A stretch of DNA of 64,000 nt, taken from the NCBI GenBank assembly GCA_937949725.1, contig CALECT010000078.1, positions 1-64,000 of the forward strand, given 5' to 3'. Under the pieces are notes generated by a model. That model was not told the origin of the DNA and did not search any database. It saw only the letters and a list, made by a program, of their open reading frames with translations. The position numbers and the translations under genes are program-made. Positions 36,649 through 46,115 of the stretch are shown here, one piece after another (position 1 is the first letter of the stretch; each line of letters begins with the position of its first letter). The DNA is from an uncultured Pseudanabaenaceae cyanobacterium. Its GTDB lineage: Bacteria; Cyanobacteriota; Cyanobacteriia; PCC-9006; JAAUQQ01.

Positions 36649-36678
36649 AAGCCGGGGCACATTACTGCACCCCGGCTT
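36649..36678 (-). terminator. Terminator of hemL
   Basis: On the minus strand AAGCCGGGG pairs with CCCCGGCTT around a 12-nt loop, followed by TTTTG; 48 bp past the hemL stop. Confidence 0.85.
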
Positions 36679-36725
36679 CAAACTGTCAGCTCAAAGCGAT
36701 TCGCTTCTTACTTACGACTGGTGGC

Positions 36726-38024
36726 TTACAGCTCAGCCAAAACTTCGCGAGCCGCTGCGATGGTCTTGTCCACATCTTCCTCAGTGTGAGCCAAGGAAGT
36801 GAAGCCCGCCTCAAAGCCAGAAGGAGCCAGGTAAATGCCCCGCTCCAACATGCCGCGATGGTAGCGGCTGAACTTCTGCGAATCAGCCTTCTTGGCATCT
36901 TCGTAGTTGTGGACAGGCCCTTCGGTGAAGAACATGCCGAACATGCCGCTAACATGGCCACCGCAAACCGCATGGCCGGTTTCCTTCGCTGCCGCCAACA
37001 GGCCGTTAATCAAGCGCCCGGTGATTTTGTCCAATTGATCGTAGGTGCCAGGCTTGTTCAGCAGTTCCAGGGTCTTGATGCCTGCAGTCATGGCTAGGGG
37101 GTTGCCGGAGAGGGTGCCCGCTTGGTACATGGGACCAGCGGGGGCAACCATGCCCATGATTTCAGCTTTGCCGCCATAGGCTCCCACAGGTAGACCACCA
37201 CCGATGATCTTGCCCAGGGTGGTCAGGTCAGGCGTCACACCGTACTTGGCCTGCACACCGCCGTAGGAGATGCGGAAGCCAGTCATGACTTCGTCAAATA
37301 CCAGCAGGGCACCATGCTCAGTGGTTAGTTCGCGCAGGCCTTCGAGGAAGCCCGCATCGGGGGTGATAAAGCCCGCGTTACCAACGATCGCTTCCAAAAT
37401 CACACCGGAGATCTCACCGGGGTTGTCTTCAAACAACTTCTTAACGGCTTCCAGGTCGTTGTAGGGAGCGGTCAGGGTGTTTGCAGTGGTGCTCTTGGGG
37501 ACGCCAGGAGAGTCGGGGAGACCCAAGGTGGCCACGCCAGAACCAGCCTGGACCAAGAACATATCCGCATGGCCGTGGTAGCAGCCTTCGAATTTGATCA
37601 CCTTGTCGCGGCCCGTGTAGGCACGCATCAGGCGCAGCACGGCCATGCAGGCTTCGGTGCCGGAGTTGACGAAGCGCACCATTTCAATGGAAGGCACCGC
37701 ATCAATCACCATCTCAGCCAGAACATTCTCCAGCGCGCAGGGAGCACCAAAGCTGGTGCCCTTCTCGGCGGTCTTCTGGATGGCGGAGATCACATCGGGG
37801 TGAGCATGGCCACAAATAGCGGGACCCCAGGTGCCGACATAGTCGATGTACTGGTTGTCATCGACGTCCCAAGCATAGGCACCCTTTACGCGATCGAAGA
37901 CCACGGGCTGGCCACCGACGGATTTGAAGGCGCGCACGGGGGAGCTCACGCCACCGGGCATGAGCTTTTGGGCCGCGTTAAAAATCTGATCCGATTGGCT
38001 TGTCTTAAAAGGGGTCGCTACCAA
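36726..38024 (-). CDS. hemL: Glutamate-1-semialdehyde 2,1-aminomutase
   Basis: HemL makes 5-aminolevulinate from glutamate 1-semialdehyde, the C5 entry to haem, chlorophyll and bilins. It is a PLP enzyme; the internal aldimine Lys is in TLGKIIGGG, with DEVMTGFR ahead of it. A TTG start at 38024 gives [15 protein letters not shown], with GGAG about 9 bp upstream and a 432-residue protein close to family length and sequence; the ATG at 38063 would add an uncharacteristic 13 residues without a ribosome-binding site. Monocistronic, with its own terminator. Confidence 0.95.
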   Translation of the reverse strand: MVATPFKTSQSDQIFNAAQKLMPGGVSSPVRAFKSVGGQPVVFDRVKGAYAWDVDDNQYIDYVGTWGPAICGHAHPDVISAIQKTAEKGTSFGAPCALENVLAEMVIDAVPSIEMVRFVNSGTEACMAVLRLMRAYTGRDKVIKFEGCYHGHADMFLVQAGSGVATLGLPDSPGVPKSTTANTLTAPYNDLEAVKKLFEDNPGEISGVILEAIVGNAGFITPDAGFLEGLRELTTEHGALLVFDEVMTGFRISYGGVQAKYGVTPDLTTLGKIIGGGLPVGAYGGKAEIMGMVAPAGPMYQAGTLSGNPLAMTAGIKTLELLNKPGTYDQLDKITGRLINGLLAAAKETGHAVCGGHVSGMFGMFFTEGPVHNYEDAKKADSQKFSRYHRGMLERGIYLAPSGFEAGFTSLAHTEEDVDKTIAAAREVLAEL

Positions 38025-38234
38025 GGCTCGTTTCTCCAGGTGTTTGTTAAATGCCGGGGCCATTGCCAGGAATGGTCTGGATGGTGGGTCAACCCAGGTT
38101 GTCGCGATCGCGATTACCGAAGGCCATCTCCCGGTCGGTTTCGTTTAGGTCAGTTCTTTAATTATCCTAAATAGGGGAGCGCTTCGATCATGAACGCTTC
38201 GTAACGTAAACAAATTGCAACTGGTTTCGCCTCT

Positions 38235-38879
38235 ATGTCAGCTCCAGCCCCAGCTTTATCCGTACCTGTGGATCAAATTCGCTACAACGACCAGGGACTG
38301 GTGCCCGCGATCGCCCAGGACTACCTCGACGGCACGGTGCTGATGATGGCTTGGATGAATAAAGAGTCCCTAGCCAAGACTCTAGAAACCGGCGAAGCCC
38401 ACTACTGGAGCCGCTCTCGCCAAGAGCTTTGGCATAAGGGAGCCACCTCCGGCCACTTCCAAAAAGTTGAAGCCATTCGCTATGACTGCGACAGCGATGC
38501 CCTGCTCCTGACCATCGACCAAGTGGGCGATATCGCTTGCCACACTGGCGAGCGGAGCTGCTTCCACCAGGTCGCCGAGGATGAGAAAGTTGCGCCACCG
38601 GGGGACATGCTCAGCCAGGTCTTTGCGGTTATTAAAGATCGTCGCGACAACCCTAACCCTGAGTCCTACACTTGCAAACTATTTAAGGGAGGCGACAACA
38701 CCATTCTCAAGAAGATTGGTGAGGAGTCTGCGGAAGTGGTGATGGCCTGTAAAGACGATGCTGCCGATGAGATTGCCGGGGAAGTGGCGGATTTGATGTT
38801 TCATGCCATGGTGGCGATCGCCCACCACAACGTTGATCTGCGAGACGTCTACGCCAAGCTGGCTTCCCGCCGCCGCTAA
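38235..38879 (+). CDS. hisIE: Bifunctional phosphoribosyl-AMP cyclohydrolase / phosphoribosyl-ATP pyrophosphatase
   Basis: The fused enzyme catalyses steps 2 and 3 of histidine synthesis. The N-terminal HisI domain (about 10-125) shows [25 protein letters not shown], then the zinc ligands in YDCDSD and CHTGERSCF. The HisE domain (about 125-212) shows SYTCKLF...[13 protein letters not shown] and a metal-binding [13 protein letters not shown]. Length of 214 residues is normal. Confidence 0.97.
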   Translation: MSAPAPALSVPVDQIRYNDQGLVPAIAQDYLDGTVLMMAWMNKESLAKTLETGEAHYWSRSRQELWHKGATSGHFQKVEAIRYDCDSDALLLTIDQVGDIACHTGERSCFHQVAEDEKVAPPGDMLSQVFAVIKDRRDNPNPESYTCKLFKGGDNTILKKIGEESAEVVMACKDDAADEIAGEVADLMFHAMVAIAHHNVDLRDVYAKLASRRR

Positions 38880-38909
38880 TAACTCGCCGCGAGCAATGAG
38901 CCAAAAGCA

Positions 38910-38944
38910 AAGACACCAGGTGTTTTAGAAACACCCGGTGTCTT
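38910..38944. terminator. Terminator after hisIE
   Basis: AAGACACCAGGTGTTT pairs with AAACACCCGGTGTCTT with one mismatch around a 3-nt loop, 30 bp past the hisIE stop. Usable on both strands. Confidence 0.8.
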
Positions 38945-38995
38945 GAGCTAAAGCCTATGCGCCAGGATTAAGGCGAACGCTGCATTGAGATCAAC

Positions 38996-39035
38996 AAAAG
39001 CCCCGAATGAATGCAATGCATCATCCGGGGCTTTT
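38996..39035. terminator. Terminator of the 39075-39665 lipoprotein gene
   Basis: AAAAGCCCCG (38996-39005) and CGGGGCTTTT (39026-39035) pair; the loop itself can pair further (GAATGAATGC with GCATCATC). Minus-strand T-run follows. Located 40 bp past the lipoprotein stop. Confidence 0.85.
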
Positions 39036-39074
39036 GAGTTAGAGGCCGCTCATTAGCGACGACTAAGCGAATGC

Positions 39075-39665
39075 TTAGTTACCAACCAAGCCGCCAACCA
39101 AATCCTTCAGACCACCCAAGGAGGACAGAACGGATTCAGAATCGGGAGCGTCGGAAGCCAAGCCGGTGCTAACTTCAGCAATTTTCTCTTCGATACCAGC
39201 GGTATCGCCAGGAATCACGCCTTTGACGTTGCCCCAAGCTTCTTCAACGCCGGAGAAAGACTCCTTAGCAGCAGCGAAGTCGCCGGACTTCACAGAATCA
39301 ACGGTGGAGGTGATGGAACCGGTCATACCGGTCACGCCATCCTTAAGGGCTACCAAACCACCACCAGCAGCGCCAGCAGCGTCGCCAGCAGCACCAGCGG
39401 CATCGCCAGCAGCGCCGGTCACGGCATCAACAGCACCACCAGCCACATCGCCAGCAGCACCAGCTACGTTACCAGCGGCATCAACAGCACCACCAGCTAC
39501 GTCACCAGCGGCATCAACAGCACCACCAGCCACGTCGCCAGCTACGTCAGCCGCGCCTTCAACAGCACCTTGAGCACCGTCAGCGACATCTTTAGCAGCG
39601 TTGCAGCTAGCGAGGCCCAAAGTTGCAGCGAGGCCCAAAGCGAAAACAGAAGTAAAGCGTTTCAT
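39075..39665 (-). CDS. Lipoprotein with alanine/glycine/valine-rich 11-mer repeats
   Basis: The start at 39665 (MKRFTSVFALGLAATLGLASC) has GAGGAG 9 bp upstream and a lipobox LASC with Cys21. Residues about 28-100 are low-complexity: an 11-residue unit AGDVAGGAVDA repeats, decaying into AGDAAGA units. This periodicity suggests an amphipathic helical surface, as in 11-mer lipid- or LEA-type repeats. The C-terminal 75 residues (VDSVKSGDFAAAKESFSGVEEAW...) form an ordinary helical domain. Function unknown; probably on the outer face of a membrane. Confidence 0.75.
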   Translation of the reverse strand: MKRFTSVFALGLAATLGLASCNAAKDVADGAQGAVEGAADVAGDVAGGAVDAAGDVAGGAVDAAGNVAGAAGDVAGGAVDAVTGAAGDAAGAAGDAAGAAGGGLVALKDGVTGMTGSITSTVDSVKSGDFAAAKESFSGVEEAWGNVKGVIPGDTAGIEEKIAEVSTGLASDAPDSESVLSSLGGLKDLVGGLVGN

Positions 39666-40051
39666 AATCACACTCCTCATGGATTATTGATTTCACTAAC
39701 CAAAGCCAATGAGAGTTTCAAAGACGGGTCAGCGTAATAGCGAAAGCGTTATGAAATTGCGGAAACCGCAGTTAAGTCGCCGGAGTAACAACTCACGACT
39801 CCTTAATCAAACTTCATGCTGCAACAACATACGGCAATGTTCAGAATCTTTTAACCGTATGCAGGCCAAAATCCACCGTGAAATTTCATGGAGTGTAATG
39901 AAAGACACAGTGAAACACCCTGCCCTTGGGCTATACAGATTTCTCTGGTTCGGTAAATACCGGGTTTAAAGAGAACATTCGTATTTCCTGATGCCGTTTA
40001 TAGGTCGGGCTTATATGATTTCCTGAATCAGCAGCCCCATCGAGGATGGGA
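39666..40051. other. Intergenic region
   Basis: About 385 bp, AT-rich, upstream of the lipoprotein gene and after xthA on the same strand. No supported gene or RNA. Confidence 0.35.
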
Positions 40052-40855
40052 CTAGCGATCCAGCTCTAAGATGACCGGTGTGTGATCGCTAGGCTTCTCT
40101 CTGCCGCGAGGGGTCTTGTCGATGGTGCAGGCGATCGCCGCATCATGGAGCGCAGGAGAGACGTAATGGTGGTCAATCCGCCAGCCGCGATCGCGTCGAA
40201 AAGCCGCCGTGCGGTAATCCCACCAGCTGTAATGACCTTTCTCAGGGGTGAACTTGCGAAACGCATCAATAAAGCCCTGGTCAAAGATGTGGGTTTTCAG
40301 GGCTTCTCGTTCCACCGGAGACGACATCACATGCTTTGCAATGCTCTTGTCGCCGTCTTCCTTATAGATGTCCTTATCTTCGAAGGCGATGTTGAAGTCA
40401 CCGCAAACGCTGACTTCGGGCTCGTCTTCCAACAGGGTTTTGAGATAGGTGCCTAGTAGATTGAGCCAGTTGAGCTTGTATTCATACTTCTCGCTACCAA
40501 TGGAGGAACCATTGGGGACGTAGAGATTGACGATGCGGACGCCCTTAATCACGCCGCTGATTACCCGCTTTTGGGTATCTAAATCGCCCACCTTGTCTGC
40601 CTCGACGATCGCCCCAAAGCCCACATCCACTCGCTCCATGGGCTCCTTCGTCAGGATGGCCACGCCGTTGTAAGACTTTTGTCCAGAGACATAGCAGTGG
40701 TAGCCCAGAGCCTCGATTGCCTCCCGAGGAAACAGCTCTTCAACCACCTTGGTTTCTTGTAAGCAGAGCGCATCCACTGGATTCTCTTGAAGCCAGTCAG
40801 TGACATGCTCCAAGCGACTGCGGACAGAGTTGACGTTCCAGGTGGCGATCTTCAT
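40052..40855 (-). CDS. xthA: Exodeoxyribonuclease III
   Basis: XthA is the AP endonuclease/3'-phosphatase of base-excision repair. Start at 40855 gives MKIATWNVNSVRSRLEHV with 267 residues; the in-frame extension to 40879 is not conserved. Motifs of the exonuclease-endonuclease-phosphatase fold: LCLQETKV, VNLYVPNGSSIGSEKYEYK, GDFNIAFEDKDIY, DYRTAAFRRDRGWRIDHHYVS and the SDHTPVI end. Confidence 0.96.
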   Translation of the reverse strand: MKIATWNVNSVRSRLEHVTDWLQENPVDALCLQETKVVEELFPREAIEALGYHCYVSGQKSYNGVAILTKEPMERVDVGFGAIVEADKVGDLDTQKRVISGVIKGVRIVNLYVPNGSSIGSEKYEYKLNWLNLLGTYLKTLLEDEPEVSVCGDFNIAFEDKDIYKEDGDKSIAKHVMSSPVEREALKTHIFDQGFIDAFRKFTPEKGHYSWWDYRTAAFRRDRGWRIDHHYVSPALHDAAIACTIDKTPRGREKPSDHTPVILELDR

Positions 40856-40976
40856 GCGGGCATTCGTTCCAATGGGCAATCTTTACGTTACTGAGCAATG
40901 GGCGAGGAAGGCAATCGGGCTCGATGGATAGAGTGCATCTTGCAGCCACATTTTGATTTGGCAAGGCTTGTATGGC

Positions 40977-41849
40977 CTATGTTTGAGTCTCTCCTTGAGA
41001 GATGAGATAAGCACACCAGTCGCTCCAGCTTCCGGCGTAGAGCTGTGGGCTGTCGATGCCTGCGATCGCCATGGAGAGTAAATTCACACAGGCTGTCACC
41101 CCAGAGCCGCAATAGACAATCGGTGGCTGGGGCGAGTTTGCCAATGCTGCCCAACGAGCAGCCTGCTCCTCGGCTGGTTTTGCGAAACCCTGCTCGTTCG
41201 TCACGCCTTGCCAAAAATAATTCACTGCGCCGGGAATGCTGCCTGGGATGGGATCAATGGGTTCTACTTCACCGCGATAGCGTTGGGGCGATCGCGAGTC
41301 AATCAACATTGTCTGGGCAGAACGCTCCTGCACTGCAACACGACTGGCCAACATGGTTGGGCGAGGCTGAGGGACAAAGTTGCCGGGTTGAGGCCCAGGA
41401 ACCTCGGTGCTAACGGCATATCCCGCCTGACACCAGGCTTTCCAGCCGCCATCTAATACTGCAACGCGATCGTGGCCCATGTAGCGCATCAGCCACCAAA
41501 GCCTGGCTGCAAATGCAAAGCGAGAATCGTCATAGGCGACAACCAGGGTCTGGGCTGTAATACCTAATTGGCTCAGCACTTGAGCAAAGACTGCTGCTTC
41601 GGGCAAGGGATGGCGACCGCCTTCAACAGGCGGAGGTTGAACCAAAGGAGCCGATAAATCTTGGTCTAGGCTGAGGTAATAGGCCCCAGGAATATGCCCT
41701 TGGCTGTATTGGGCTTGCCCCAGACCGGATTCAGCTAGGGTAAAACGACAGTCAATCACTACAAGATTGGCAGGGGGAGCGAGGGAGGCAGATAGCTGAG
41801 CCTGGAGCCAGTCAGAAGAAACGAGGGGGCCAGCGGGTAAGTCGAACAT
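40977..41849 (-). CDS. Sulfurtransferase (thiosulfate/3-mercaptopyruvate type)
   Basis: Two rhodanese domains form the 290-residue protein. The first (about 10-125) includes VVIDCRFTL and GHIPGAYYLSLDQDL without a catalytic Cys in its usual place. The second ends in the active loop IVYCGSGVTA, the CGSGVT form typical of 3-mercaptopyruvate sulfurtransferases. Substrate preference between thiosulfate and 3-mercaptopyruvate is inferred from that loop. Located after xthA in transcription order with a 100-bp gap. Confidence 0.92.
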   Translation of the reverse strand: MFDLPAGPLVSSDWLQAQLSASLAPPANLVVIDCRFTLAESGLGQAQYSQGHIPGAYYLSLDQDLSAPLVQPPPVEGGRHPLPEAAVFAQVLSQLGITAQTLVVAYDDSRFAFAARLWWLMRYMGHDRVAVLDGGWKAWCQAGYAVSTEVPGPQPGNFVPQPRPTMLASRVAVQERSAQTMLIDSRSPQRYRGEVEPIDPIPGSIPGAVNYFWQGVTNEQGFAKPAEEQAARWAALANSPQPPIVYCGSGVTACVNLLSMAIAGIDSPQLYAGSWSDWCAYLISQGETQT

Positions 41850-42123
41850 CGTGTTCTGAAGGAGGACTGGACTTAATTCTCGGATAGATCGACCCGTTCA
41901 AGACTGGCTAAGTGCCAGAGCTTGTCCCAATCTTCGACAAAATCGAAAACAGGGCATCACGATTGAGATGAGAAACTGTAAAATGATGTTTCGCCAGCGG
42001 TTAACGTTTCTTTGACTCCAATCTTGTCAAAGCAAAATTCCAGCCTTGTCTGGAACAGAAGTAACCGCCACCGCAGGCCTTTCAAAACAGACCTTTATTT
42101 AAAGCTTCAACAGGAGAAACCCT

Positions 42124-42234
42124 ATGGGTGGCGAGATTCTTAGAATCATGATTTTGTTCACGGTCGTTATTCCCCTCGGTCTTTTCTTGGGTGCAGCAAT
42201 GCTGAAAATCCAAGGTGCCGACAAGGATGTCTAG
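42124..42234 (+). CDS. petM: Cytochrome b6f complex subunit VII
   Basis: A 36-residue membrane protein, MGGEILRIMILFTVVIPLGL then FLGAAMLKIQGADKDV. The single helix followed by LKIQG is the PetM signature as I recall it. PetM is one of the small peripheral subunits of the b6f complex in the thylakoid membrane. AGGAGAAA lies 7 bp before the ATG. ycf39 follows 215 bp downstream behind a hairpin. Confidence 0.82.
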   Translation: MGGEILRIMILFTVVIPLGLFLGAAMLKIQGADKDV

Positions 42235-42345
42235 GCTGCTGCGCTAGGAAAAGTAGCTTGAGAGCGTCGCTGTGCCAAAGTTACGCTCTCAGATTCAATA
42301 TTTTTAGCGAAATTAGCCTGAAAAGCCCTCAGACTGGCCTGTTTA

Positions 42346-42388
42346 TGCGCTGTTGTGTTTCACCTTTCTGAGGTTTCACAGCAGCGCA
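42346..42388 (+). terminator. Probable terminator of petM
   Basis: TGCGCTGTTGTG (42346-42357) and CACAGCAGCGCA (42377-42388) pair with one wobble across a 19-nt loop; it lies 112 bp past petM and 62 bp before ycf39. Confidence 0.6.
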
Positions 42389-42449
42389 TTCTTCGTAGTC
42401 TGATAAAATTAATTACAAAAGTTTACGAATTCTCTCTATTCCCTTCCTC

Positions 42450-43406
42450 ATGACCATTCTTGTCGTTGGTGCCACCGGTACATTAGGCAGACAAATCGTC
42501 CGTCGCGCGCTCGATGAGGGATACCAGGTTCGTTGCTTAGTACGGGTTCCCACCAAGGCGAACTTCCTGCGGGAATGGGGGGCGGATTTGACCAAGGGAA
42601 GTTTGCTTAACCCAGCTTCTCTGGATTACGCCCTAGAAGATGTCGATATGGTCATTGACGCTTCCACAGCACGGCCTAGCTCTCCCATTCGTCCAACGGA
42701 CTGGGATGGAAAAGTTTCCTTGATTCAAGCGGCTGTGAAAGCCAAGGTTAAGCGGTTTGTCTTCTGCTCCATCGTGGATGCAGATAAGCATCCCGATGTG
42801 CCGCTCATGGAGATGAAGAACTGCACCGAGAAATTCCTGGCTGAGTCCGGACTTAACTACACCGTTTTGCGTTTGAGCGGTTTCTTCCAGGGCTTAATCA
42901 GTCAGTACGCTATTCCAGTTATTGAAGGCCAAACGGTGTGGGTAACGGGTGAAGCTTGTCCCATTGCCTATATGAACACCCAGGACATTGCAAAGTTTGC
43001 AGTTAAGGCGCTGTCTACTCCTGCCACCGAAAATGGCTCATTCCCTGTGGTCGGTCCTCGGGCTTGGGGGTCTTACGAAATTGTTCGTCTGTGTGAACGC
43101 ATCACTGGGAAGGACGCCAAGATTGCCCGGATGCAAACTGAAACGGTGCGCTTAATTCGTAAGGTAGTGGGCTTCTTCAAGTGGGGCAGAAACTTGTCTG
43201 AGCGCCTTGCTTTCACTGAGGTTGTGACTTCAGGGGATGCTTTGGATGCAGATATGGAGCCGGTTTACGAAGCCTTTGGTCTAGATCCTGAGGAGATGAC
43301 GACCTTAGAGGATTATATGAGTGAGTATTTCTCTAAGATCATGAAGAAGCTGAACGAACTCAATTACGACAGCAAGAAAGACAAGAAGAAGAAGCTGCCG
43401 TTCTAA
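42450..43406 (+). CDS. ycf39: Ycf39/HCF244-type atypical SDR protein
   Basis: Ycf39 forms a complex with high-light-inducible proteins and helps in photosystem II assembly and chlorophyll delivery to D1. The 318-residue protein shows the NAD(P)-binding VGATGTLGRQIVRRAL start, then DADKHPDVPLMEMKNCTEKFL and LSGFFQGLISQYAIPVIEG. Length and tail (SKKDKKKKLPF) match the family. Together with petM and chlL/chlN it is part of the photosynthesis gene content. Confidence 0.93.
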   Translation: MTILVVGATGTLGRQIVRRALDEGYQVRCLVRVPTKANFLREWGADLTKGSLLNPASLDYALEDVDMVIDASTARPSSPIRPTDWDGKVSLIQAAVKAKVKRFVFCSIVDADKHPDVPLMEMKNCTEKFLAESGLNYTVLRLSGFFQGLISQYAIPVIEGQTVWVTGEACPIAYMNTQDIAKFAVKALSTPATENGSFPVVGPRAWGSYEIVRLCERITGKDAKIARMQTETVRLIRKVVGFFKWGRNLSERLAFTEVVTSGDALDADMEPVYEAFGLDPEEMTTLEDYMSEYFSKIMKKLNELNYDSKKDKKKKLPF

Positions 43407-43442
43407 AGGTATCTCAGGAAGCTTAGGGAATAGATTTCATCA

Positions 43443-43473
43443 GGCGGTTGAGCTTAGGCTCGCCGTCTTTTTT
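43443..43473 (+). terminator. Terminator of ycf39
   Basis: GGCGGTTGAGC and GCTCGCCGTC pair imperfectly (a small bulge) around TTAG, followed by TTTTTT, 37 bp past the ycf39 stop. A second hairpin (GCAGGGA/TCCCTGC, 43578-43601) lies in the following 290 bp of non-coding DNA ahead of nadK. Confidence 0.75.
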
Positions 43474-43762
43474 GCTTCTGGAGGCAGATTCAACTGGCTG
43501 GTCTGGTTGGCGTCGTTCTGCAATATGTATGAATTCACAGTTCGATCAGGTCAAACGGTTGTAATGACCTGGTTTTGGCAGGGATTGGAGATCCTCCCTG
43601 CGATACAATCAGTCTGAAAATATCTGGCGAGCGATAGATAGGAGATTGTCTTGGGCTGTAATTAGCCCATGCATGCCTAAGGTTCCTTGTCTGCGGAATC
43701 TATAACCGTTATGGCGATTGCTTCCGCGATGAAATTGTTGCCATTGGAAAGAGAGAATTTGC

Positions 43763-44704
43763 GTGCCTAAGGTTGGCATTATCTACAACGACAGCAAGCC
43801 CATCGCCTGTCGCACAACCCAGGAACTACGGCAGCTTTTTGAGGCTGCGGGCTGGGAGGTGCTGGCCATTGATGGCCAGGCTGGGATTCTAGGCCATGGC
43901 AAGTTGAGTGGCTGTGCAATCCCTCCAGCGCCTGGCGAAAGGCCTTACTTGCCGATTTTGGACTTGGTGCCTCCTGGCTTTGATGAGTCAATGAAGTTTG
44001 TCATCGTCCTGGGGGGAGACGGCACGGTGCTGTCGGCCTGTCGCCTGGTGGCTCCCGTTGGGATTCCGATTTTGGCGGTCAATACGGGCCATATGGGATT
44101 TATTACTGAGACTTATCTCAGCGGTTTGACGGGGGCAATGGATACCCTGTTAGCAGAAGAATTTGACATCGAGGAACGAACGACTCTCACAGTGAGTCTG
44201 TTGCAAGGAGACCACCTCTGTTGGGAGGCCCTTTGCCTCAATGAAATGGTGCTCCACCGGGAGCCCTTGACCAGCATGTGCCACTTTGAGGTCAAGATTG
44301 GTCGTCATGCGCCAGTAGACATGGCTGCCGATGGCATTATTGTGGCGACACCGACGGGCTCAACAGCCTATGCCTTGAGCACTGGTGGACCGGTGATTAC
44401 GCCTGATGTGCCCGCACTTCAGCTGGTACCGATTTGCCCCCATTCTCTCGCGTCGCGGGCGCTGGTGTTTTCGGACAAGGAGCAGGTGGTGGTGACGCCA
44501 GCCACGCCAAATCCAATGGTGATGGTGGTGGATGGCAATGCAGGCTGTGCCGTTTTACCGGATAATCGCGTTCAGATTGAACGATCGCCCTATAGCGCCC
44601 GGTTCATTCGCCTACAACCGCCAGAATTCTTCCGTTTGCTCCGGGAGAAGCTCGGTTGGGGCTTGCCTCACATCGCAAAGCCAACTTCTGTTGAGCTGCC
44701 TTAG
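43763..44704 (+). CDS. nadK: NAD kinase
   Basis: NadK phosphorylates NAD to NADP. The start is GTG at 43763 ([13 protein letters not shown]). The family motifs are all visible: [15 protein letters not shown] (GGDG), [13 protein letters not shown] and [15 protein letters not shown]. The 313-residue length is usual for the group of cyanobacterial NAD kinases; most cyanobacteria carry two of these. A response regulator follows 9 bp downstream, probably cotranscribed. Confidence 0.95.
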   Translation: MPKVGIIYNDSKPIACRTTQELRQLFEAAGWEVLAIDGQAGILGHGKLSGCAIPPAPGERPYLPILDLVPPGFDESMKFVIVLGGDGTVLSACRLVAPVGIPILAVNTGHMGFITETYLSGLTGAMDTLLAEEFDIEERTTLTVSLLQGDHLCWEALCLNEMVLHREPLTSMCHFEVKIGRHAPVDMAADGIIVATPTGSTAYALSTGGPVITPDVPALQLVPICPHSLASRALVFSDKEQVVVTPATPNPMVMVVDGNAGCAVLPDNRVQIERSPYSARFIRLQPPEFFRLLREKLGWGLPHIAKPTSVELP

Positions 44705-44713
44705 GAGTAGACT

Positions 44714-45421
44714 ATGGATCCCCAAGTTGATCCCAACGCCACCCTCCATCGGGTTCTTGTTGTCGCTGCAGATGGCGACTTAGTGAAGTCCATCTGTAAA
44801 GACTTGAAGCAGGGGGGATGCTTACCCTTCAGTGCTGCCAGTGGCGTGGAGGCGCTCCAGCAAGTGGGGCGCTATGAGCCGGAGTTGATTTTGGTGGATG
44901 CCAAGCTCACGGGTGAATCGGGGTTGCGCCTGTGCGAGCAGTTGCGGTCAATGAAGGTGACCACGCCTCTGTTGTTGCTGATGGCCCAGGACAATGTGGA
45001 GGACCGGGTCGCTTGTCTGGAATCCGGGGCGGATGATTATTTGCTGAAGCCCTATCGCAGTGATGAGTTGCTCCAGCGGATGAAGCTCTTCTTAAAGAGC
45101 GATCGTGATGGTTCCCAGCAAGATCAAGTGCGTTTTGATGATCTTTCCCTGGATATGGCGGGGCGCAGGGTCTTTCGCGATGGTGAGGCGATCGAGCTGA
45201 CAGTGAAAGAGTTTGAGCTACTCAAGTATTTGATGGATCACCCCGGAGAGGCCCTGAGCCGAGAGCAGATCCTGGAGAATGTCTGGGGCTACGACTTCAT
45301 GGGTGAGTCCAATGTGATTGAAGTGTATATTCGATACTTGCGTCTTAAGCTTGAAGAAGGCGGGGGCAGGCGCTTGATCCAAACAGTGCGAGGAGTGGGC
45401 TATGTTCTACGAGAATCCTAG
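44714..45421 (+). CDS. Atypical OmpR-family response regulator
   Basis: The 235-residue protein has a receiver (about 12-128) and a winged-helix domain (about 140-232, LTVKEFELLKYLMDHPGEALSREQILENVWGYDF). Asp62 (LVDAKL) is present, but the acidic pair is replaced: VLVVAADGD has Ala18-Ala19 where Asp-Asp is usual, and the conserved Thr is Met in LLLLMAQD; Lys in YLLKPY is kept. It follows nadK by 9 bp with GGAG upstream. The DNA-binding domain is closest, within this window, to the canonical regulator at 46116-46790. Target genes unknown. Confidence 0.85.
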   Translation: MDPQVDPNATLHRVLVVAADGDLVKSICKDLKQGGCLPFSAASGVEALQQVGRYEPELILVDAKLTGESGLRLCEQLRSMKVTTPLLLLMAQDNVEDRVACLESGADDYLLKPYRSDELLQRMKLFLKSDRDGSQQDQVRFDDLSLDMAGRRVFRDGEAIELTVKEFELLKYLMDHPGEALSREQILENVWGYDFMGESNVIEVYIRYLRLKLEEGGGRRLIQTVRGVGYVLRES

Positions 45422-45440
45422 GCAGGCAAGGTTGGTTGAG

Positions 45441-46037
45441 ATGAAGCTGTTTGGAAGTCAGGTTATCTTCTCTCGGGTGATGGCGGCAGGCTTGTGTGGC
45501 ACCGCGTTGTTGCTGCTGGGCTGTAGCTCAGTTCAGGTGTCTGCGGATGAAGGCAGCTCGAATAGTGGGGCTGTGCGGGAGAATTCAAGCAGTGAGCAGA
45601 TTGATCATTCAGGTGCTAGCTTGACGAACTTGGCCCAGGTTTTGCCAGTTGCTGCCCAGGTTGAACTGGGAGGAGAAGTCATTGGGCTTGAAGTGACTCG
45701 CACTGAGGGAGAGAAGGCTACAGGGTTGATGTATCGCGCTAGCTTGGCAGATGACCGGGGAATGCTGTTTGGCTTTGAGCCTGCTCGGCCTGTGCAGTTC
45801 TGGATGAAAAATGTGGTAATTGACCTGGATATGGTCTTTATCCATGAAGGCAAGATTGTGGGAATTTCTGAGGATGTTCCCCCCTGTGACTCAACGCCCT
45901 GTGCCACCTATGGCCCCGGTTTTGGCGTTCTAGTAGATCAGGTGATTGAGCTGCGCGGTGGGCGAGCTGCGGAGTTGGAATTGGAAGTGGGTGATGCCGT
46001 GGCTGTGGAGCCTTTGGCTAGCAGTGATGCACTCTAA
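45441..46037 (+). CDS. DUF192 lipoprotein
   Basis: The 198-residue protein begins MKLFGSQVIFSRVMAAGLCG and has a lipobox LLGC with Cys28. The mature part is a DUF192 domain: EVTRTEGEKATGLMYRASLADDRGMLFGFEP, FWMKNVVIDLDMVFIHEG and a Cys pair in PPCDSTPCATYG. DUF192 proteins have a small beta-barrel-like fold; function is unknown. The start at 45441 is chosen for the signal peptide; the upstream in-frame part overlaps the response regulator end. Confidence 0.85.
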   Translation: MKLFGSQVIFSRVMAAGLCGTALLLLGCSSVQVSADEGSSNSGAVRENSSSEQIDHSGASLTNLAQVLPVAAQVELGGEVIGLEVTRTEGEKATGLMYRASLADDRGMLFGFEPARPVQFWMKNVVIDLDMVFIHEGKIVGISEDVPPCDSTPCATYGPGFGVLVDQVIELRGGRAAELELEVGDAVAVEPLASSDAL

Positions 46038-46066
46038 TTAATGTGGGCTGCGGGATTGGCTCTATA

Positions 46067-46102
46067 ACCGGATAGGGAGCAATTCATTTCCCCCTATCCG
46101 GT
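46067..46102. terminator. Terminator between convergent genes
   Basis: ACCGGATAGGG and CCCTATCCGGT pair around a 14-nt loop; it serves the DUF192 gene (plus) and the response regulator ending at 46116 (minus). Confidence 0.8.
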
Positions 46103-46115
46103 CTGCAGTGCGGCA

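Noticed and set aside
36300..37097. 265-codon plus-strand frame opposite hemL and the thioesterase
   Set aside because: It crosses two well-supported genes and a terminator on the other strand and has no domain pattern.
37569..38174. 201-codon plus-strand frame opposite the start of hemL
   Set aside because: Antisense shadow; no ribosome-binding site and His/Gly-rich nonsense composition.
39340..39590. Tandem repeat as a non-coding satellite
   Set aside because: The repetition follows the 11-residue period of the lipoprotein frame with synonymous variation, so it is coding.
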